Shown: piece after piece, positions 26,041-35,376 of the stretch | Layout of the letters: each line of letters opens with the position of its first letter | How positions within the stretch are numbered: position 1 is the first letter of the stretch | Assembly (NCBI GenBank): GCA_964490325.1 | Contig: CAZBBX010000012.1 | Span: forward strand, 1 to 57,948 | Direction of reading: 5' to 3' | Source of the DNA: DAOPJM01 sp964490325 | Lineage (GTDB): Bacteria; Bacillota; Clostridia; Christensenellales; CAG-138 | DNA: 57,948 nucleotides | Notes under the pieces: generated by a model | The model's input: the letters and a program-made list of their open reading frames with translations, nothing else | Told to the model about the DNA's origin: nothing | The model's database searches: none | Made by a program: the position numbers and the translations under genes

Positions 26041-27336
26041 ATGGAACAGGAACAAATCAACGGCTTGGGAACGCTCTGCGTGCAGGCCGGGTATGCGCCC
26101 AAGAACGGTGAGGCGCGGGTGCTGCCCATTTATCAAAGCACGACCTTCCGCTTTGACAGCTGCGAAAACGCCGCCGCGCTGTTTGACCTCAGCGCCGAGG
26201 GGCACATGTATTCCCGCATCTCCAACCCCACCGTGGACTGCGTGGAGCAGAAGATCGCCGCGCTGGAAGGCGGCGTCGGCGCGCTGTTGACCTCCAGCGG
26301 ACAGGCCGCCGTGCTGATCGCCGTCATGAACATCACCGCTGCGGGGCAAAACATCCTTTGCCTGTCCAACGTTTACGGCGGTACCATCAATCTGTTGTCC
26401 GTCACGCTCAAGCGCTTCGGCATCGAGACGCGCTTTATCACCCCCTCCATGACCGACGCCCAGATCGAGAGCCGCATCGATGAAAACACCCGCCTGCTCT
26501 ATGGCGAGACGCTGGCGAACCCCTCCCTGCGCGTGCTGGACATTTTCCGCTTTGCCGCGCTTGCGCACCGAGCGGGGCTGCCCCTTTTCGTGGACAACAC
26601 CTTCCCCACTCCCATTCTGTGCCGTCCCTTCCAATTTGGCGCGGATGTGGTCATCCACTCCGCCACCAAGTATATGGACGGTCACGCCGTTGTGCTGGCA
26701 GGCGCCATCGTGGACGGCGGTAGCTTTGACTGGGCTGCGGACGGCCGCTATCCCGAGCTGACCACCCCCGATCCCTCCTATCACGGCGTATGCTATACGG
26801 AGCGCTTCGGCAGGGAGGCCTTCATCCGCAAGGCGCGGGTACAGCTGCTGCGGGATCTGGGCTGCACCCTTTCCCCCCTGAGCGCGTTCCTGCTGGATCT
26901 GGGGCTTACCACCCTGCAGCTTCGGATGGAACGGCACTGCAAAAATGCCCTGCTTCTCGCCAAGCATTTACAAAGCAGCCCTTATGTGCGCTACGTCAAC
27001 TATCCCGCCTTGGAGACGGACAGCCAGCACGAGCTTGCAAAGCGCTATCTGCCCGACGGTGCAAGCGGGGTCATCTCCTTTGGCGTAAAGGGCGGACGCG
27101 AGGCGGCGCAGCGCTTTTTGAACAGCCTAAAGCTCATCGCCATCGTCGTTCACGTTGCGGATGCGCGCAGCAGCGCCCTGCATCCCGCAAGCACGACGCA
27201 TCGACAGCTCAGTGACGAGCAGCTCAAGGCCGCCGACACGCCGCCCGACCTGATCCGCCTCTCCGTTGGCATCGAGGACGCCGACGACCTGCTAAAAGAC
27301 CTTGACGCGGCGCTTGCCGCTTCGCAGCAAGCCTAA
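26041..27336 (+). CDS. metY: O-acetylhomoserine sulfhydrylase
   Basis: A 431-residue PLP enzyme of the Cys/Met metabolism family that makes homocysteine from O-acetylhomoserine and sulfide. Hallmarks are YSRISNPTVDCVEQKIAALEGG, SSGQAAVL, YGGTINLLSVTLKRFGIE, FVDNTFPTPILCRPFQFGADVVIHSATKYMDGH (Schiff-base lysine in SATKY) and VVHVADARSSALHPASTTH. Length and insert fit MetY rather than MetB. It is followed 12 bp later by metA, which supplies the substrate. Confidence 0.94.
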   Translation: MEQEQINGLGTLCVQAGYAPKNGEARVLPIYQSTTFRFDSCENAAALFDLSAEGHMYSRISNPTVDCVEQKIAALEGGVGALLTSSGQAAVLIAVMNITAAGQNILCLSNVYGGTINLLSVTLKRFGIETRFITPSMTDAQIESRIDENTRLLYGETLANPSLRVLDIFRFAALAHRAGLPLFVDNTFPTPILCRPFQFGADVVIHSATKYMDGHAVVLAGAIVDGGSFDWAADGRYPELTTPDPSYHGVCYTERFGREAFIRKARVQLLRDLGCTLSPLSAFLLDLGLTTLQLRMERHCKNALLLAKHLQSSPYVRYVNYPALETDSQHELAKRYLPDGASGVISFGVKGGREAAQRFLNSLKLIAIVVHVADARSSALHPASTTHRQLSDEQLKAADTPPDLIRLSVGIEDADDLLKDLDAALAASQQA

Positions 27337-27348
27337 GGGGGAAACGCC

Positions 27349-28269
27349 ATGCCTATCAAGATACCTGAGAATCTGCCCGCCACCCAGCAGCTGCTGGAGG
27401 AGAACATCTTTGTGATGACGGAGCGCCGTGCCCTGACGCAGGACATCCGCCCCCTGCAGGTGCTGCTTTTGAACCTGATGCCGCAGAAGGCCGAGACGGA
27501 AACGCAGCTTGCGCGGCTGCTGGGCAACACGCCCCTGCAGGTGGAGCTGACGCTGCTGCACACGCTCTCCCACCGCTCCAAGCACACCTCGGAGGAGCAT
27601 CTTTTGAGCTTTTACTGCATCTTTGAGGAGGTCAAGCACCGCAAGTTTGACGGCATGCTCATCACGGGAGCGCCTGTGGAGAACCTGCCCTTTGAGGATG
27701 TGGAGTATTGGGACGAGCTGTGCGAGATCATGGAATGGAGCAAGACCCACGTGACCAGCACCTTCCACATCTGCTGGGCGGCACAGGCGGCGCTGTACTA
27801 CCATTTCGGCATACAGAAGCATCCCCTGCCCGAAAAGCTCTTCGGCGTGTTCGAGCATCGCGTGGAGCACAAGACCTCCATGCTCCTGCGCGGCTTTGAC
27901 GACTGCTTCTATGTGCCGCATTCCCGCTACACGACCGTCTACCGCAAGGACGTGGAGGCTTGCGAGGGGCTGAAGATCCTTGCCTCCTCCAACGAGGCGG
28001 GCGTCTATGCCCTGTCCACCCCGCTCGGCAAGCAGGTGTTCATCACGGGGCACTCGGAGTATGAGCAGATGACGCTTGCCAACGAATTCTTCCGCGATCT
28101 GTCCGCAGGTTTGGACACGCCCCTGCCCAAGCATTACTTTCCCGACGACGGCCCGACCCAGCTGCCGCCTGTGCGTTGGCGCGGTCACGCGAACCTGTTG
28201 TATTTCAACTGGCTGAACTACTTTGTATACCAGACCACGCCCTACGATCTGGACACGATGGACGATTGA
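27349..28269 (+). CDS. metA: Homoserine O-acetyltransferase (MetA family)
   Basis: A 306-residue enzyme activating homoserine. It shows LNLMPQKAETETQLARLLGN, TGAPVE, FHICWAAQAALYYHFGI (catalytic Cys) and FITGHSEYE (catalytic His with Glu). In this family the residue ending GAPVE decides the acyl donor; Glu is associated with acetyl-CoA and Gly with succinyl-CoA. Acetylation matches the MetY partner. Ribosome site GGGGGAA precedes the ATG. Confidence 0.94.
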   Translation: MPIKIPENLPATQQLLEENIFVMTERRALTQDIRPLQVLLLNLMPQKAETETQLARLLGNTPLQVELTLLHTLSHRSKHTSEEHLLSFYCIFEEVKHRKFDGMLITGAPVENLPFEDVEYWDELCEIMEWSKTHVTSTFHICWAAQAALYYHFGIQKHPLPEKLFGVFEHRVEHKTSMLLRGFDDCFYVPHSRYTTVYRKDVEACEGLKILASSNEAGVYALSTPLGKQVFITGHSEYEQMTLANEFFRDLSAGLDTPLPKHYFPDDGPTQLPPVRWRGHANLLYFNWLNYFVYQTTPYDLDTMDD

Positions 28270-28283
28270 AAAACGATCCCGCC

Positions 28284-28334
28284 AAAATAAAAGCGGCCGC
28301 CAAGAACTTCGGTCTTTGGCGGTCGTTTATTTTG
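28284..28334. terminator. Bidirectional terminator after metA
   Basis: A long stem (AAATAAAAGCGGCCGCCAAGA with TCTTTGGCGGTCGTTTATTT) has A-rich and T-rich flanks and separates convergent metA and the M23 peptidase gene. Confidence 0.85.
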
Positions 28335-28340
28335 TATGCG

Positions 28341-29393
28341 CTATTGTACGAGCTGCTCCGCTGCCGCAGCCTCCTCGCCGCGTTCGGGCAGCGCCGCAAG
28401 CGTCTGCTTTAGCTTCAGCATATCCTGCAGCACCAGATAGGGATCGATGAAGCAAAGCGAAGGGGTGATGATGGACAGGTGCAGATGGTTTGCGACCGAA
28501 TTTCCCGTGTTGCCCACCCCCGCAAGCGTATCCCCCCTTGCGACCCGCTGCCCCACCGTCACATAGGTCGCGTTCTTGGAGATGTGAAAATACAGGTAAC
28601 GGTAGCCGTCGTCGCCCAGTACGCAGACGTAGTTGCCCGGTGTGACGGCATAGCCCTCATACTCCACGACCCCGTCCGTGCAGGAAAAGATGGGCGACAG
28701 ACGCGGAACGCGCAGATCCGTGCCCATGTGCAGGCGCAGACCGTGGGTGCGCGGCTTGTACCAGCAGGGCTTTAGTGCGGAGATGTAGCGCTCCTCCAAG
28801 GGATAGGTCATTTCACGAAGGACGGCTCTGCTGACAAGGGGATGCACATAGTCCATCTCCGCCCCCGTCTCGTCATAGCGGGTGTTCAGATACGCAGCGT
28901 CCATCAGGACGGCAAAGGAGGCGTCCGCGTCCGTGGCCGCCGCAAGCTCCATAAGGGACGGATAGGAGATCGTCAGCTGCGTCTGCTCCCCCTGCGTTGT
29001 GCTGTCGACCCGCAGACCGTCGATCAAAAGCGCGGTCAGCTCCTCGTTGGACAAGTTACGGTACAGCGCGCCAAGCGCCTGCCAGCTAAGGGCGGTGGCG
29101 ATCGAAAGCTGCGCGTTGGGTGCAAGCTTTTTCATTGCCGCAGTGATCGCGGTATGCACCAAAATGTTGATGGATACATAGCGCGCGCTGTTGGCCGCCA
29201 TGTCGCCGTAGGTGCCGGAGGGGATCTTGGCAGTATAAAGGGCGGAGAGGTCCAAGCCCTCTTCGCCCCTGAGGAGCTGTTTTAGTTGTTCCGCCGTGTC
29301 CGTGTCCGCGGCCGCCATTGCAGCGGGCGTCAGGGCTGCCACATACAGCAGCGCCAACGCGAAACAGACAAGACGCGTAAGGAAGCGTTTCAT
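28341..29393 (-). CDS. Exported M23 peptidase
   Basis: A 350-residue secreted protein with a signal peptide (MKRFLTRLVCFALALLYVAALTP..AMAAA). An alpha-helical region fills residues about 35-205. The LytM/M23 domain (about 235-325) keeps the zinc ligands HMGTD and HLHLS and the GVGNTGNSVANHLH motif, so a glycyl or cross-bridge peptidoglycan endopeptidase is likely. It starts inside the stop of the L,D-transpeptidase gene (4-bp overlap), pairing two wall enzymes. Confidence 0.9.
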   Translation of the reverse strand: MKRFLTRLVCFALALLYVAALTPAAMAAADTDTAEQLKQLLRGEEGLDLSALYTAKIPSGTYGDMAANSARYVSINILVHTAITAAMKKLAPNAQLSIATALSWQALGALYRNLSNEELTALLIDGLRVDSTTQGEQTQLTISYPSLMELAAATDADASFAVLMDAAYLNTRYDETGAEMDYVHPLVSRAVLREMTYPLEERYISALKPCWYKPRTHGLRLHMGTDLRVPRLSPIFSCTDGVVEYEGYAVTPGNYVCVLGDDGYRYLYFHISKNATYVTVGQRVARGDTLAGVGNTGNSVANHLHLSIITPSLCFIDPYLVLQDMLKLKQTLAALPERGEEAAAAEQLVQ

Positions 29394-30421
29394 GGGTTCT
29401 CTGTCGCCTCCGCACGAAGCAAAAGGCTCAGACGCGATGCGGAATCGTCCGTGGAAGCGTTGCTGCTCGTGTTGTTCGGACGCCGCGGCGCTTCGTTTTC
29501 AAAGGGAAGCTCCGCCACGATCTCCTCGATGCGCCAGTTGTCGGTATAGGGCGACATACCCGGCACCAGCGACAGACGCTCGGTGGGTACCTCGGGGAGG
29601 ATCAGCTGCTCACGAATAGCCTTGGTCGCCTCGTCCTTTGAACTGCCCTCGCGGATCTCGCAGGTCGTGCCGTACCCGATGTTGTACCAGATCCAACGCG
29701 CATCGGGCACAGGCATGCGGATGCAGCCGTGGGAAGCCTTGGTGCCAAGCATCTTGTAGGATTCGATGTTGTAGGTGTTCAGATCCTTCTTCTCGTACAG
29801 CACCGAATGGAAGTAGGTGCGCGAGTAGATGCAGGTCCAGTACTGCGCGGCATACTGCAGTAAAAACTCGCCGAAACGGACGCGGCATTTTTGCATGGAG
29901 AAGGTGCCTATGCGCGTGGAGCCCAGCTTGGCGCTGCCTGTCGAGCAGAGGATGTAGCGCACGGGCACGGTGTAGGCGCCGCTTGCATCCTTCTTGTAGA
30001 TCAAAATGACCTGCCAGTAGATATCCACGATCATGTAGTAGGTGTCCGCAGCGGGGTAGCCCTTGGGCCACCAGATCTCGTTGTCGTCGTAGTAGCAGTC
30101 CTCCAAGCCGCCCACCAGCTCCTCAAAGGTCATATCGACCGTGGGCGCATAGTACGAAAAGGGGATCGCCGTGGGCGCGGGGGTGTCCGTGGGTTCGGGC
30201 GTGGGCGTGGGGACGGGCGTGGGGACAGGCGTCTGCGTGGGCGTGACCGACGCGTCCACCTCCACGCTGATGGCGTTATAGGGCGTGGGAGAAGGCGTTA
30301 TAACGGCCGTCGGCTCGGGAGACGCCGTGCTGTCCGCCGTGTCTCCGCCAAGCCCGCAGGCCGCCAATATGCCGATCAGCAGCAACGCAGCCGCTGTCCA
30401 CAGGATCTGTTTTAGGGTCAT
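29390..30421 (-). CDS. L,D-transpeptidase (YkuD) lipoprotein
   Basis: A 343-residue lipoprotein: MTLKQILWTAAALLLIGILAAC with the lipobox Cys22, then a Thr/Pro/Val spacer. The YkuD domain runs from about 125 to 265 and ends in KASHGCIRMPVPDARW, with the catalytic SHGCxR motif. It cross-links peptidoglycan 3-3 or anchors proteins. The ATG at 30421 (after AAAGAGG) is preferred over upstream codons because it starts the signal peptide. Confidence 0.93.
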   Translation of the reverse strand: MTLKQILWTAAALLLIGILAACGLGGDTADSTASPEPTAVITPSPTPYNAISVEVDASVTPTQTPVPTPVPTPTPEPTDTPAPTAIPFSYYAPTVDMTFEELVGGLEDCYYDDNEIWWPKGYPAADTYYMIVDIYWQVILIYKKDASGAYTVPVRYILCSTGSAKLGSTRIGTFSMQKCRVRFGEFLLQYAAQYWTCIYSRTYFHSVLYEKKDLNTYNIESYKMLGTKASHGCIRMPVPDARWIWYNIGYGTTCEIREGSSKDEATKAIREQLILPEVPTERLSLVPGMSPYTDNWRIEEIVAELPFENEAPRRPNNTSSNASTDDSASRLSLLLRAEATENP

Positions 30422-30456
30422 ATTGCCTCTTTCGTTTCTTTGTAACAATCCCTTGT

Positions 30457-30485
30457 AGTGTACCATACGCCGCCCCTTCGGTAAA
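30457..30485 (-). promoter_or_regulatory. Promoter of the L,D-transpeptidase-M23 operon
   Basis: On the minus strand TTTACC (30480-30485) and TACACT (30457-30462), 17-base spacer. The rest of 30486-30617 is AT-rich with no feature that I can name. Confidence 0.5.
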
Positions 30486-30617
30486 GCGTAAAAAGGCAAC
30501 ATTTTCGCAAAATTCCCGTTAATTGCACCGCTTGACGCTCCCGTTCCCGCGATCCTCTCTGCAGATCCTATATAAAGTATGTATTTTGCGTTAATCTATG
30601 AATATTTGCACAAAGGA

Positions 30618-30645
30618 TTGCTTTTTTATGGAAATCCTGTATACT
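30618..30645 (+). promoter_or_regulatory. Promoter of the small membrane protein gene
   Basis: TTGCTT (30618-30623) and TATACT (30640-30645), 16-base spacer, 44 bp before the TTG start. Confidence 0.5.
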
Positions 30646-30689
30646 TGTAATATTGACAGCTTGTATATGCGGCATCGAGGGGGAAGAGC

Positions 30690-31304
30690 TTGCAGCATTT
30701 CGCAAAACAAAGCTTACGGGAGTATGCGCGAGCGGGGAAACTTGTGTTTTCCCTGCTTGTTGCGCTCCTTGCGCTCTTTGGTTCCATAGCCATCGTGTAC
30801 CTTGTTCCCGATGAGACCGCTGCCTGCGCCCTCTTGGTTGCGCTCCTTATCCTGTCCCTTGTTCATTTTACCTTCTTCATTCGGCGCAGCTCCCGCCTGT
30901 CCGGTTGCCTGTATCAGTTGAAGCAGGATGGACAGTTGGAGGAAGCCGCCCACGATCTGGGCGGTTCCAAGCGCCTGCGGCTGCCTACCGAAGGCATTCT
31001 TTTGGGGGAACGTTACTGTATCCTGCTACGGTACCGTGCCATCCTTCCCTGTAAGCAGATCGCTTGGCTGTACCTTTCCCACTCCAATTTCATCAACTCC
31101 GACGCGTGTACGCACTTGGTCATCCGCACCTATCAGGGCGAACGCTATACCTTGCGCACCGTGGGCGCACTGTCCCGCTATGAAGGGCGCTTGGATCGCG
31201 TGGAGCAGCTTTTGTCCGTGCGCTGTCCGCAGGCCTTGGAGGGATATGGGCATCGAAATCACGACAAGTATCGGCAGCGTGTGCGGGAGTATCAAAGCAG
31301 CTGA
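30690..31304 (+). CDS. Two-helix membrane protein of unknown function
   Basis: A 204-residue protein. Residues about 18-65 contain two membrane helices (VFSLLVALLALFGSIAIVYLV and ACALLVALLILSLVHFTFFI); the remainder is a soluble basic domain with a PH-like beta pattern (LGERYCILLRYRAILPCKQIAWLYLSHS, THLVIRTYQGERYTLRTVG). The start is TTG at 30690 after GAGGGGGAAG. No family was recognised. It stands alone between two terminators. Confidence 0.65.
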   Translation: MQHFAKQSLREYARAGKLVFSLLVALLALFGSIAIVYLVPDETAACALLVALLILSLVHFTFFIRRSSRLSGCLYQLKQDGQLEEAAHDLGGSKRLRLPTEGILLGERYCILLRYRAILPCKQIAWLYLSHSNFINSDACTHLVIRTYQGERYTLRTVGALSRYEGRLDRVEQLLSVRCPQALEGYGHRNHDKYRQRVREYQSS

Positions 31305-31315
31305 AGCCTATCCAT

Positions 31316-31348
31316 AAAAGACGCGGCAGGAGCGCTCCCGCCGCGTTA
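31316..31348. terminator. Bidirectional terminator between convergent genes
   Basis: ACGCGGCAGGAGCGCTCCCGCCGCGT forms a strong stem with T-rich flanks on both strands. Confidence 0.82.
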
Positions 31349-31359
31349 TTTGTATACGC

Positions 31360-32598
31360 TTATTTTATGAGAGCGTCCGCCGTCAGCATGGCGGCAAGCC
31401 TTGCGTGTTCGTAGCACAGCGCCCCCTGCAGGTAGGCCGTGTACGGCTCACGCAGCGGGGCGTCGGCGCTCAGCTCCCCCGTAGCTCCCTGCACGAATGT
31501 CCCCGCCGCCATGATGACGGGATCCGAATAGCCCGGCATCGGCCAAGGCTCCGGCACGACATAGCCGTCCACGGGGGACGCGGCCTGTATGGCGCGGCAA
31601 AACGCGATGAGGGAATCCTTGCCGTCCATGCGGACGGACTGCACGATGTCGTGCCGCACGTCGTCGAAACGGGGCAGGGTCTCAAAGCCCAAGTCCTCGA
31701 ACAGCCTTGCAAACAGGACGGCTGACTTGAGGCACTGCGCCGTTGTGTGCGGCGCAAGGAACAAGCCCTGATAGAAGGGGCGATAGGACGCGGCATAGGA
31801 GCCGACCTCGCGCCCCGTCCCGGGTACGGTCAGACGGTTCGCCACGCGGCCGATCAGCTCCCTGCGGCCTGCAATGTAGCCTCCCGTAGGCGCCAAGCCG
31901 CCGCCGATGTTCTTGATGAGCGAACCCGCCATCAGATCCGCGCCCACCGCAGTAGGCTCCTCCGCCTCGACAAATTCGCCGTAGCAGTTGTCCACAAAGA
32001 TCCAAATGTCCGAGCGCAGCTGCCTGACCTTTGCAAACAGCCTTTGCATGGAGCTTAGCGCCACGCCTGCCCGCCACTCGTACCCGCGGGAGCGCTGCAC
32101 ATACAGGATGCGCACGGACGGCTCCGCCGCTGCCTTCAGGATCGCCGCATCGTCCAACTCGCTGCCGATGAGGGGAACGGTCGTAAGGCGCACGCCCATG
32201 CGCTTTAGGGAGTTTGGCTCGTCTCCCGTGAAGCCAACCGCGCCCTGCAGCGTGTCATAGGGCTTGCCGCTTGCAAACAGGATGGTATCTCCCGGCTCGA
32301 CCAAGCCGCTGACGGCAAGAAAGATCGCCTGCGTGCCGTTTGCGATCTGCGGCCGCACCAAGGCGTCCTCCGCCTGCAGCGCCTGCGCAAAGACCTTGTC
32401 CAGCGTGTCCCGTCCCTCGTCGTCGTAGCCATAGCCAAAGGTCGGCGCAAAATGGCGGGGCGACACGCGATTTGTTAAAAACGCCTCCAGCACCCGCTCC
32501 TGCGTCCTTGCCGCCGTTTGATCGATCGCGGCAAAGCAGCGCGTCAGCTCCGCTTCGCAGCCTGCGATCCTCTCCCTCGCCTCATTCGATATCTTCAT
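31360..32598 (-). CDS. Methionine gamma-lyase / aluminium-resistance family PLP protein
   Basis: A 412-residue PLP-fold protein of the YnbB type. It shows FAPTFGYGYDDEGRDTLDKVFAQ, RPQIANGTQAIFLAVSGLVEPGD, WIFVDNCYGEF and the lysine-bearing AGSLIKNIGGGLAPTGGYIAG. The family is annotated as methionine gamma-lyase-like from homology; its true substrate is not settled. It overlaps miaA by 17 bp, the usual neighbour in Clostridia and bacilli. Confidence 0.88.
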   Translation of the reverse strand: MKISNEARERIAGCEAELTRCFAAIDQTAARTQERVLEAFLTNRVSPRHFAPTFGYGYDDEGRDTLDKVFAQALQAEDALVRPQIANGTQAIFLAVSGLVEPGDTILFASGKPYDTLQGAVGFTGDEPNSLKRMGVRLTTVPLIGSELDDAAILKAAAEPSVRILYVQRSRGYEWRAGVALSSMQRLFAKVRQLRSDIWIFVDNCYGEFVEAEEPTAVGADLMAGSLIKNIGGGLAPTGGYIAGRRELIGRVANRLTVPGTGREVGSYAASYRPFYQGLFLAPHTTAQCLKSAVLFARLFEDLGFETLPRFDDVRHDIVQSVRMDGKDSLIAFCRAIQAASPVDGYVVPEPWPMPGYSDPVIMAAGTFVQGATGELSADAPLREPYTAYLQGALCYEHARLAAMLTADALIK

Positions 32599-33544
32599 GC
32601 GTTAAGCTTTCCTCCACATATTGCAAAATTTCGTGCAGCACGGGGGACGGATCCCCCTCGGACGGCCAAGTGAACCAACGCGTGTCCTTGTCGCGCCGAA
32701 ACCAAGTGAGCTGCCGCTTGGCGTAATGCCGCGTGTCCAGCTTGCAGCGCTCCTTCGCCTCGTCCAAGCTGACAAGTCCCATTAGGTACGGCCAAAGCTG
32801 CCTGTAGCCAATGGCCTGCATGGCGGGCAGGGAAGGGGACAGACCGCGCCCTAAGAGCTTCTGCGCCTCCTCGACAAGGCCTTTTGAAAACATATCCTCC
32901 ACCCTTGCATCGATGCGGCGATAGAGCGCTTCCCGCTCGAACGTGAGGCCGATGCGCGTCACGGCAAAGGGGCGCTTAAGCTGCTGCGCCTCTGCGTAAG
33001 CGCGATTCCACTCGGAAAACGCCGTGCCGCTGACGCGGCACACCTCCAAGGCGCGCACGATGCGCTTTTTATCGTTTGGCGAAAGGCGCTGCGCCGTGAC
33101 GGGATCTGTTGCGTTCAGCTCCCTAAGGACGCCGTCCCTGTCCTGTTCGTAGGCGGTCTCCAGCTCCTTTCGAAGCGCGGGGTCGGACGGCGCCGCATAG
33201 GCAAAGGGCGAAAGGATCGCGTCCACATACAGGCCGCTGCCGCCCACGACCACGGGAAGACGGCCTCTTGCTAAAATGTCGTCGATGGCGCTTAGCGCCA
33301 GATCGCGAAAGGCGGACACCGAAAAGGACGCGTCCGCACAGTCCGCACAGTCGATAAGATGGTGCGGAACGCCGCGCCGCTCCTCAAGCGTGGGCTTGGC
33401 GGAGCCTATGTCCAAGCCCCTGTAGACCGCCACGGAATCGGCGGAGAGCACCTCGCCGCCGAACTGCTCGCAGATGCGCACGGCGGTCTCTGTCTTGCGC
33501 GCAGCGGTGGGACCCACCACGCAGATTAGCTTGGGCTTACTCAT
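32582..33544 (-). CDS. miaA: tRNA dimethylallyltransferase
   Basis: A 320-residue enzyme adding a dimethylallyl group to A37 of tRNAs that read UNN codons. It shows LSADSVAVYRGLDIGSAKPT, HHLIDCAD, VVGGSGLYVDAIL and WFRRD. The P-loop reads GPTAARKT (residues 11-18): the glycine before Lys17 is Arg16, from a CGC where GGC is expected. The start at 33544 overlaps the mutL stop as ATGA. The product is then used by MiaB, encoded in the same block. Confidence 0.95.
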   Translation of the reverse strand: MSKPKLICVVGPTAARKTETAVRICEQFGGEVLSADSVAVYRGLDIGSAKPTLEERRGVPHHLIDCADCADASFSVSAFRDLALSAIDDILARGRLPVVVGGSGLYVDAILSPFAYAAPSDPALRKELETAYEQDRDGVLRELNATDPVTAQRLSPNDKKRIVRALEVCRVSGTAFSEWNRAYAEAQQLKRPFAVTRIGLTFEREALYRRIDARVEDMFSKGLVEEAQKLLGRGLSPSLPAMQAIGYRQLWPYLMGLVSLDEAKERCKLDTRHYAKRQLTWFRRDKDTRWFTWPSEGDPSPVLHEILQYVEESLTHEDIE

Positions 33545-35376
33545 ACGATGCGCTTGAACATCCGCTCCAGCTCGTAACGCGTCATGCGCGCCACGACGGG
33601 GCGGCCATGCGGACAGGTGAGCGGGATGCGGTTCTCCTTCAGCTCCGTCAGCAGGGCAAGGATCTCCTCCTTGGTCAGCACATCCCCCGCCTTGACCGCG
33701 TGCTTGCAGGCGGTCTGCATGAGCTTCTCCCGCATCAGCTTTGCGGGCAGGGACTTGCCCGAATCGTCCTTGAGGGTCAGCGCTTCGCGCAGATACGCCT
33801 CGTCCAGCAGCTTGCCGTTGAGCAGCGGAAAGGCGGAGATGAGCAAGGTCAGCGGCGCGTCCTCGCGCTCCGTCCACAGAAAACCCAGCTCGCCAAGCGC
33901 CTGCGCCTCGTCATGGACGCTCTCCAGCTCCAAGGGCGTGAGGCGCACGCTGCGCGGGATCAAAAGCCGCTGCGAGCTGACGGACAGCTCCCGCGAAAGC
34001 AGCTTTTCGTAGAGGCGGCGTTCATGCGCCGCGTGTTGATCGATCAAAAACAGCTCGTCGCCCCGCGTCACCAGCCAATAGGTCTCGAAGGCGCAGCCCA
34101 CGATCGTCATTTCCTCGATGGCGGGCAGCACCGTGACCTGCTGCGTGTTTGGGAGGCTCGTCTCCCGAAAAGCAGGGCCAAGAGAAGAATATGCCGCCTC
34201 ATGGTACGCACTCTCGGCCGTCTCGCCGCCGAAGCTTAGCCGCCTTGGCGGGAAAAAGGGTTCGGACGGGGCGGCGGGAGCTTCCTTTGGAGCGTCATTT
34301 GGCGCTGCGACAGGGGGAGCCTCCGTATAGACAGAGGGAGTCGGGGCAAAGGAGGCGCTGCTGCCGCTTGGCGCAAGCTGTCCCGCGTCCACAAGGCTGC
34401 GCTTGACAGCCGCGTACAGCCCCTGCGTCACCTTGCTTTCATCGGCAAAGCGCACCTCGGTCTTGGCGGGATGCACGTTCACGTCCACCTCGCGGCTTGC
34501 AAGGGTCAGCTCCAGCACCGCAAAGGCAAAGCGGCCGCTCATCAGCGTATTGTCGTAGGCGCGGCCCAGTGCAAAGGACAGCGCGTTCGAGCGGATGCAG
34601 CGTCCGTTGACAAAGAAGGACTGGGCATTGCGGTTGGGCTTGGACAGCTCGGGCGTGCCGATGTAGCCCGTCACGCGCAGGTAGCCGTTGTCGTATTCGA
34701 CAGGCAGCAGCAGCTCGCAGCTCTCCGCGCCGTAGATGCTGCGGATGGCGTGCAGGAGCTTGTCGTCGCCTGCGGAGCTGTAGACGAGCCTGCCGCCGCT
34801 TGAATAGCGGAAGGCAACGTCGGGGCGGGCAAGGATGACCCGCGCTATGTATTCCCCGATGTAAGCCGCTTCCGTGCGCGGCGCTTTCAAAAATTTCAAA
34901 CGGGCGGGCACGTTGGAGAACAGGCCGTTGACCTCGATGCTCGTTCCCGCGGCGCAGGCTAACTCCTCCTCCGCCTTCAGAGCGCCGCCCTCCACGACGA
35001 GCCGCCGTCCCGTCTGCGCCAACGGGGGTCTTGTGAGCAGCGTCACGCAGGCCACGGACGCGATGGACGCCAACGCTTCGCCGCGAAAGCCCAGTGAGCG
35101 GATGTCCGTCAGATCGTCCAGTGTGGCGATCTTGCTGGTGGCATGGCGCAGGAAGGCGTTTTTGCAGTCCTCCGCCGCGATGCCGCAGCCGTCGTCCACG
35201 ATGCGGATGCTCTCGCGTCCCCCGTCCGCCGCCTCGACCTCTATGCGCGTTGCTCCCGCGTCCAAGGCGTTTTCGACCAGCTCCTTGACCACAGAGGCGG
35301 GTCGCTCGACGACCTCTCCCGCCGCGATCTGGTTGGCGACCAAGGGGCTGAGTACTTGGATCCTTCCCATCATCAT
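33541..35376 (-). CDS. mutL: DNA mismatch repair protein MutL
   Basis: A 611-residue protein. The GHKL ATPase N-terminus is complete (IAAGEVVERPASVVKELVENALDAGAT, DDGCGI, TSKI, LGFRGEALASIASV). The C-terminal domain carries DQHAAHERRLYE, the metal-binding endonuclease motif found where MutH is missing, and a Cys/His end CPHGRPVVARMTRYELE. Three ATG codons open the frame; the first overlaps the mutS stop by 4 bp. Confidence 0.97.
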   Translation of the reverse strand: MMMGRIQVLSPLVANQIAAGEVVERPASVVKELVENALDAGATRIEVEAADGGRESIRIVDDGCGIAAEDCKNAFLRHATSKIATLDDLTDIRSLGFRGEALASIASVACVTLLTRPPLAQTGRRLVVEGGALKAEEELACAAGTSIEVNGLFSNVPARLKFLKAPRTEAAYIGEYIARVILARPDVAFRYSSGGRLVYSSAGDDKLLHAIRSIYGAESCELLLPVEYDNGYLRVTGYIGTPELSKPNRNAQSFFVNGRCIRSNALSFALGRAYDNTLMSGRFAFAVLELTLASREVDVNVHPAKTEVRFADESKVTQGLYAAVKRSLVDAGQLAPSGSSASFAPTPSVYTEAPPVAAPNDAPKEAPAAPSEPFFPPRRLSFGGETAESAYHEAAYSSLGPAFRETSLPNTQQVTVLPAIEEMTIVGCAFETYWLVTRGDELFLIDQHAAHERRLYEKLLSRELSVSSQRLLIPRSVRLTPLELESVHDEAQALGELGFLWTEREDAPLTLLISAFPLLNGKLLDEAYLREALTLKDDSGKSLPAKLMREKLMQTACKHAVKAGDVLTKEEILALLTELKENRIPLTCPHGRPVVARMTRYELERMFKRIV

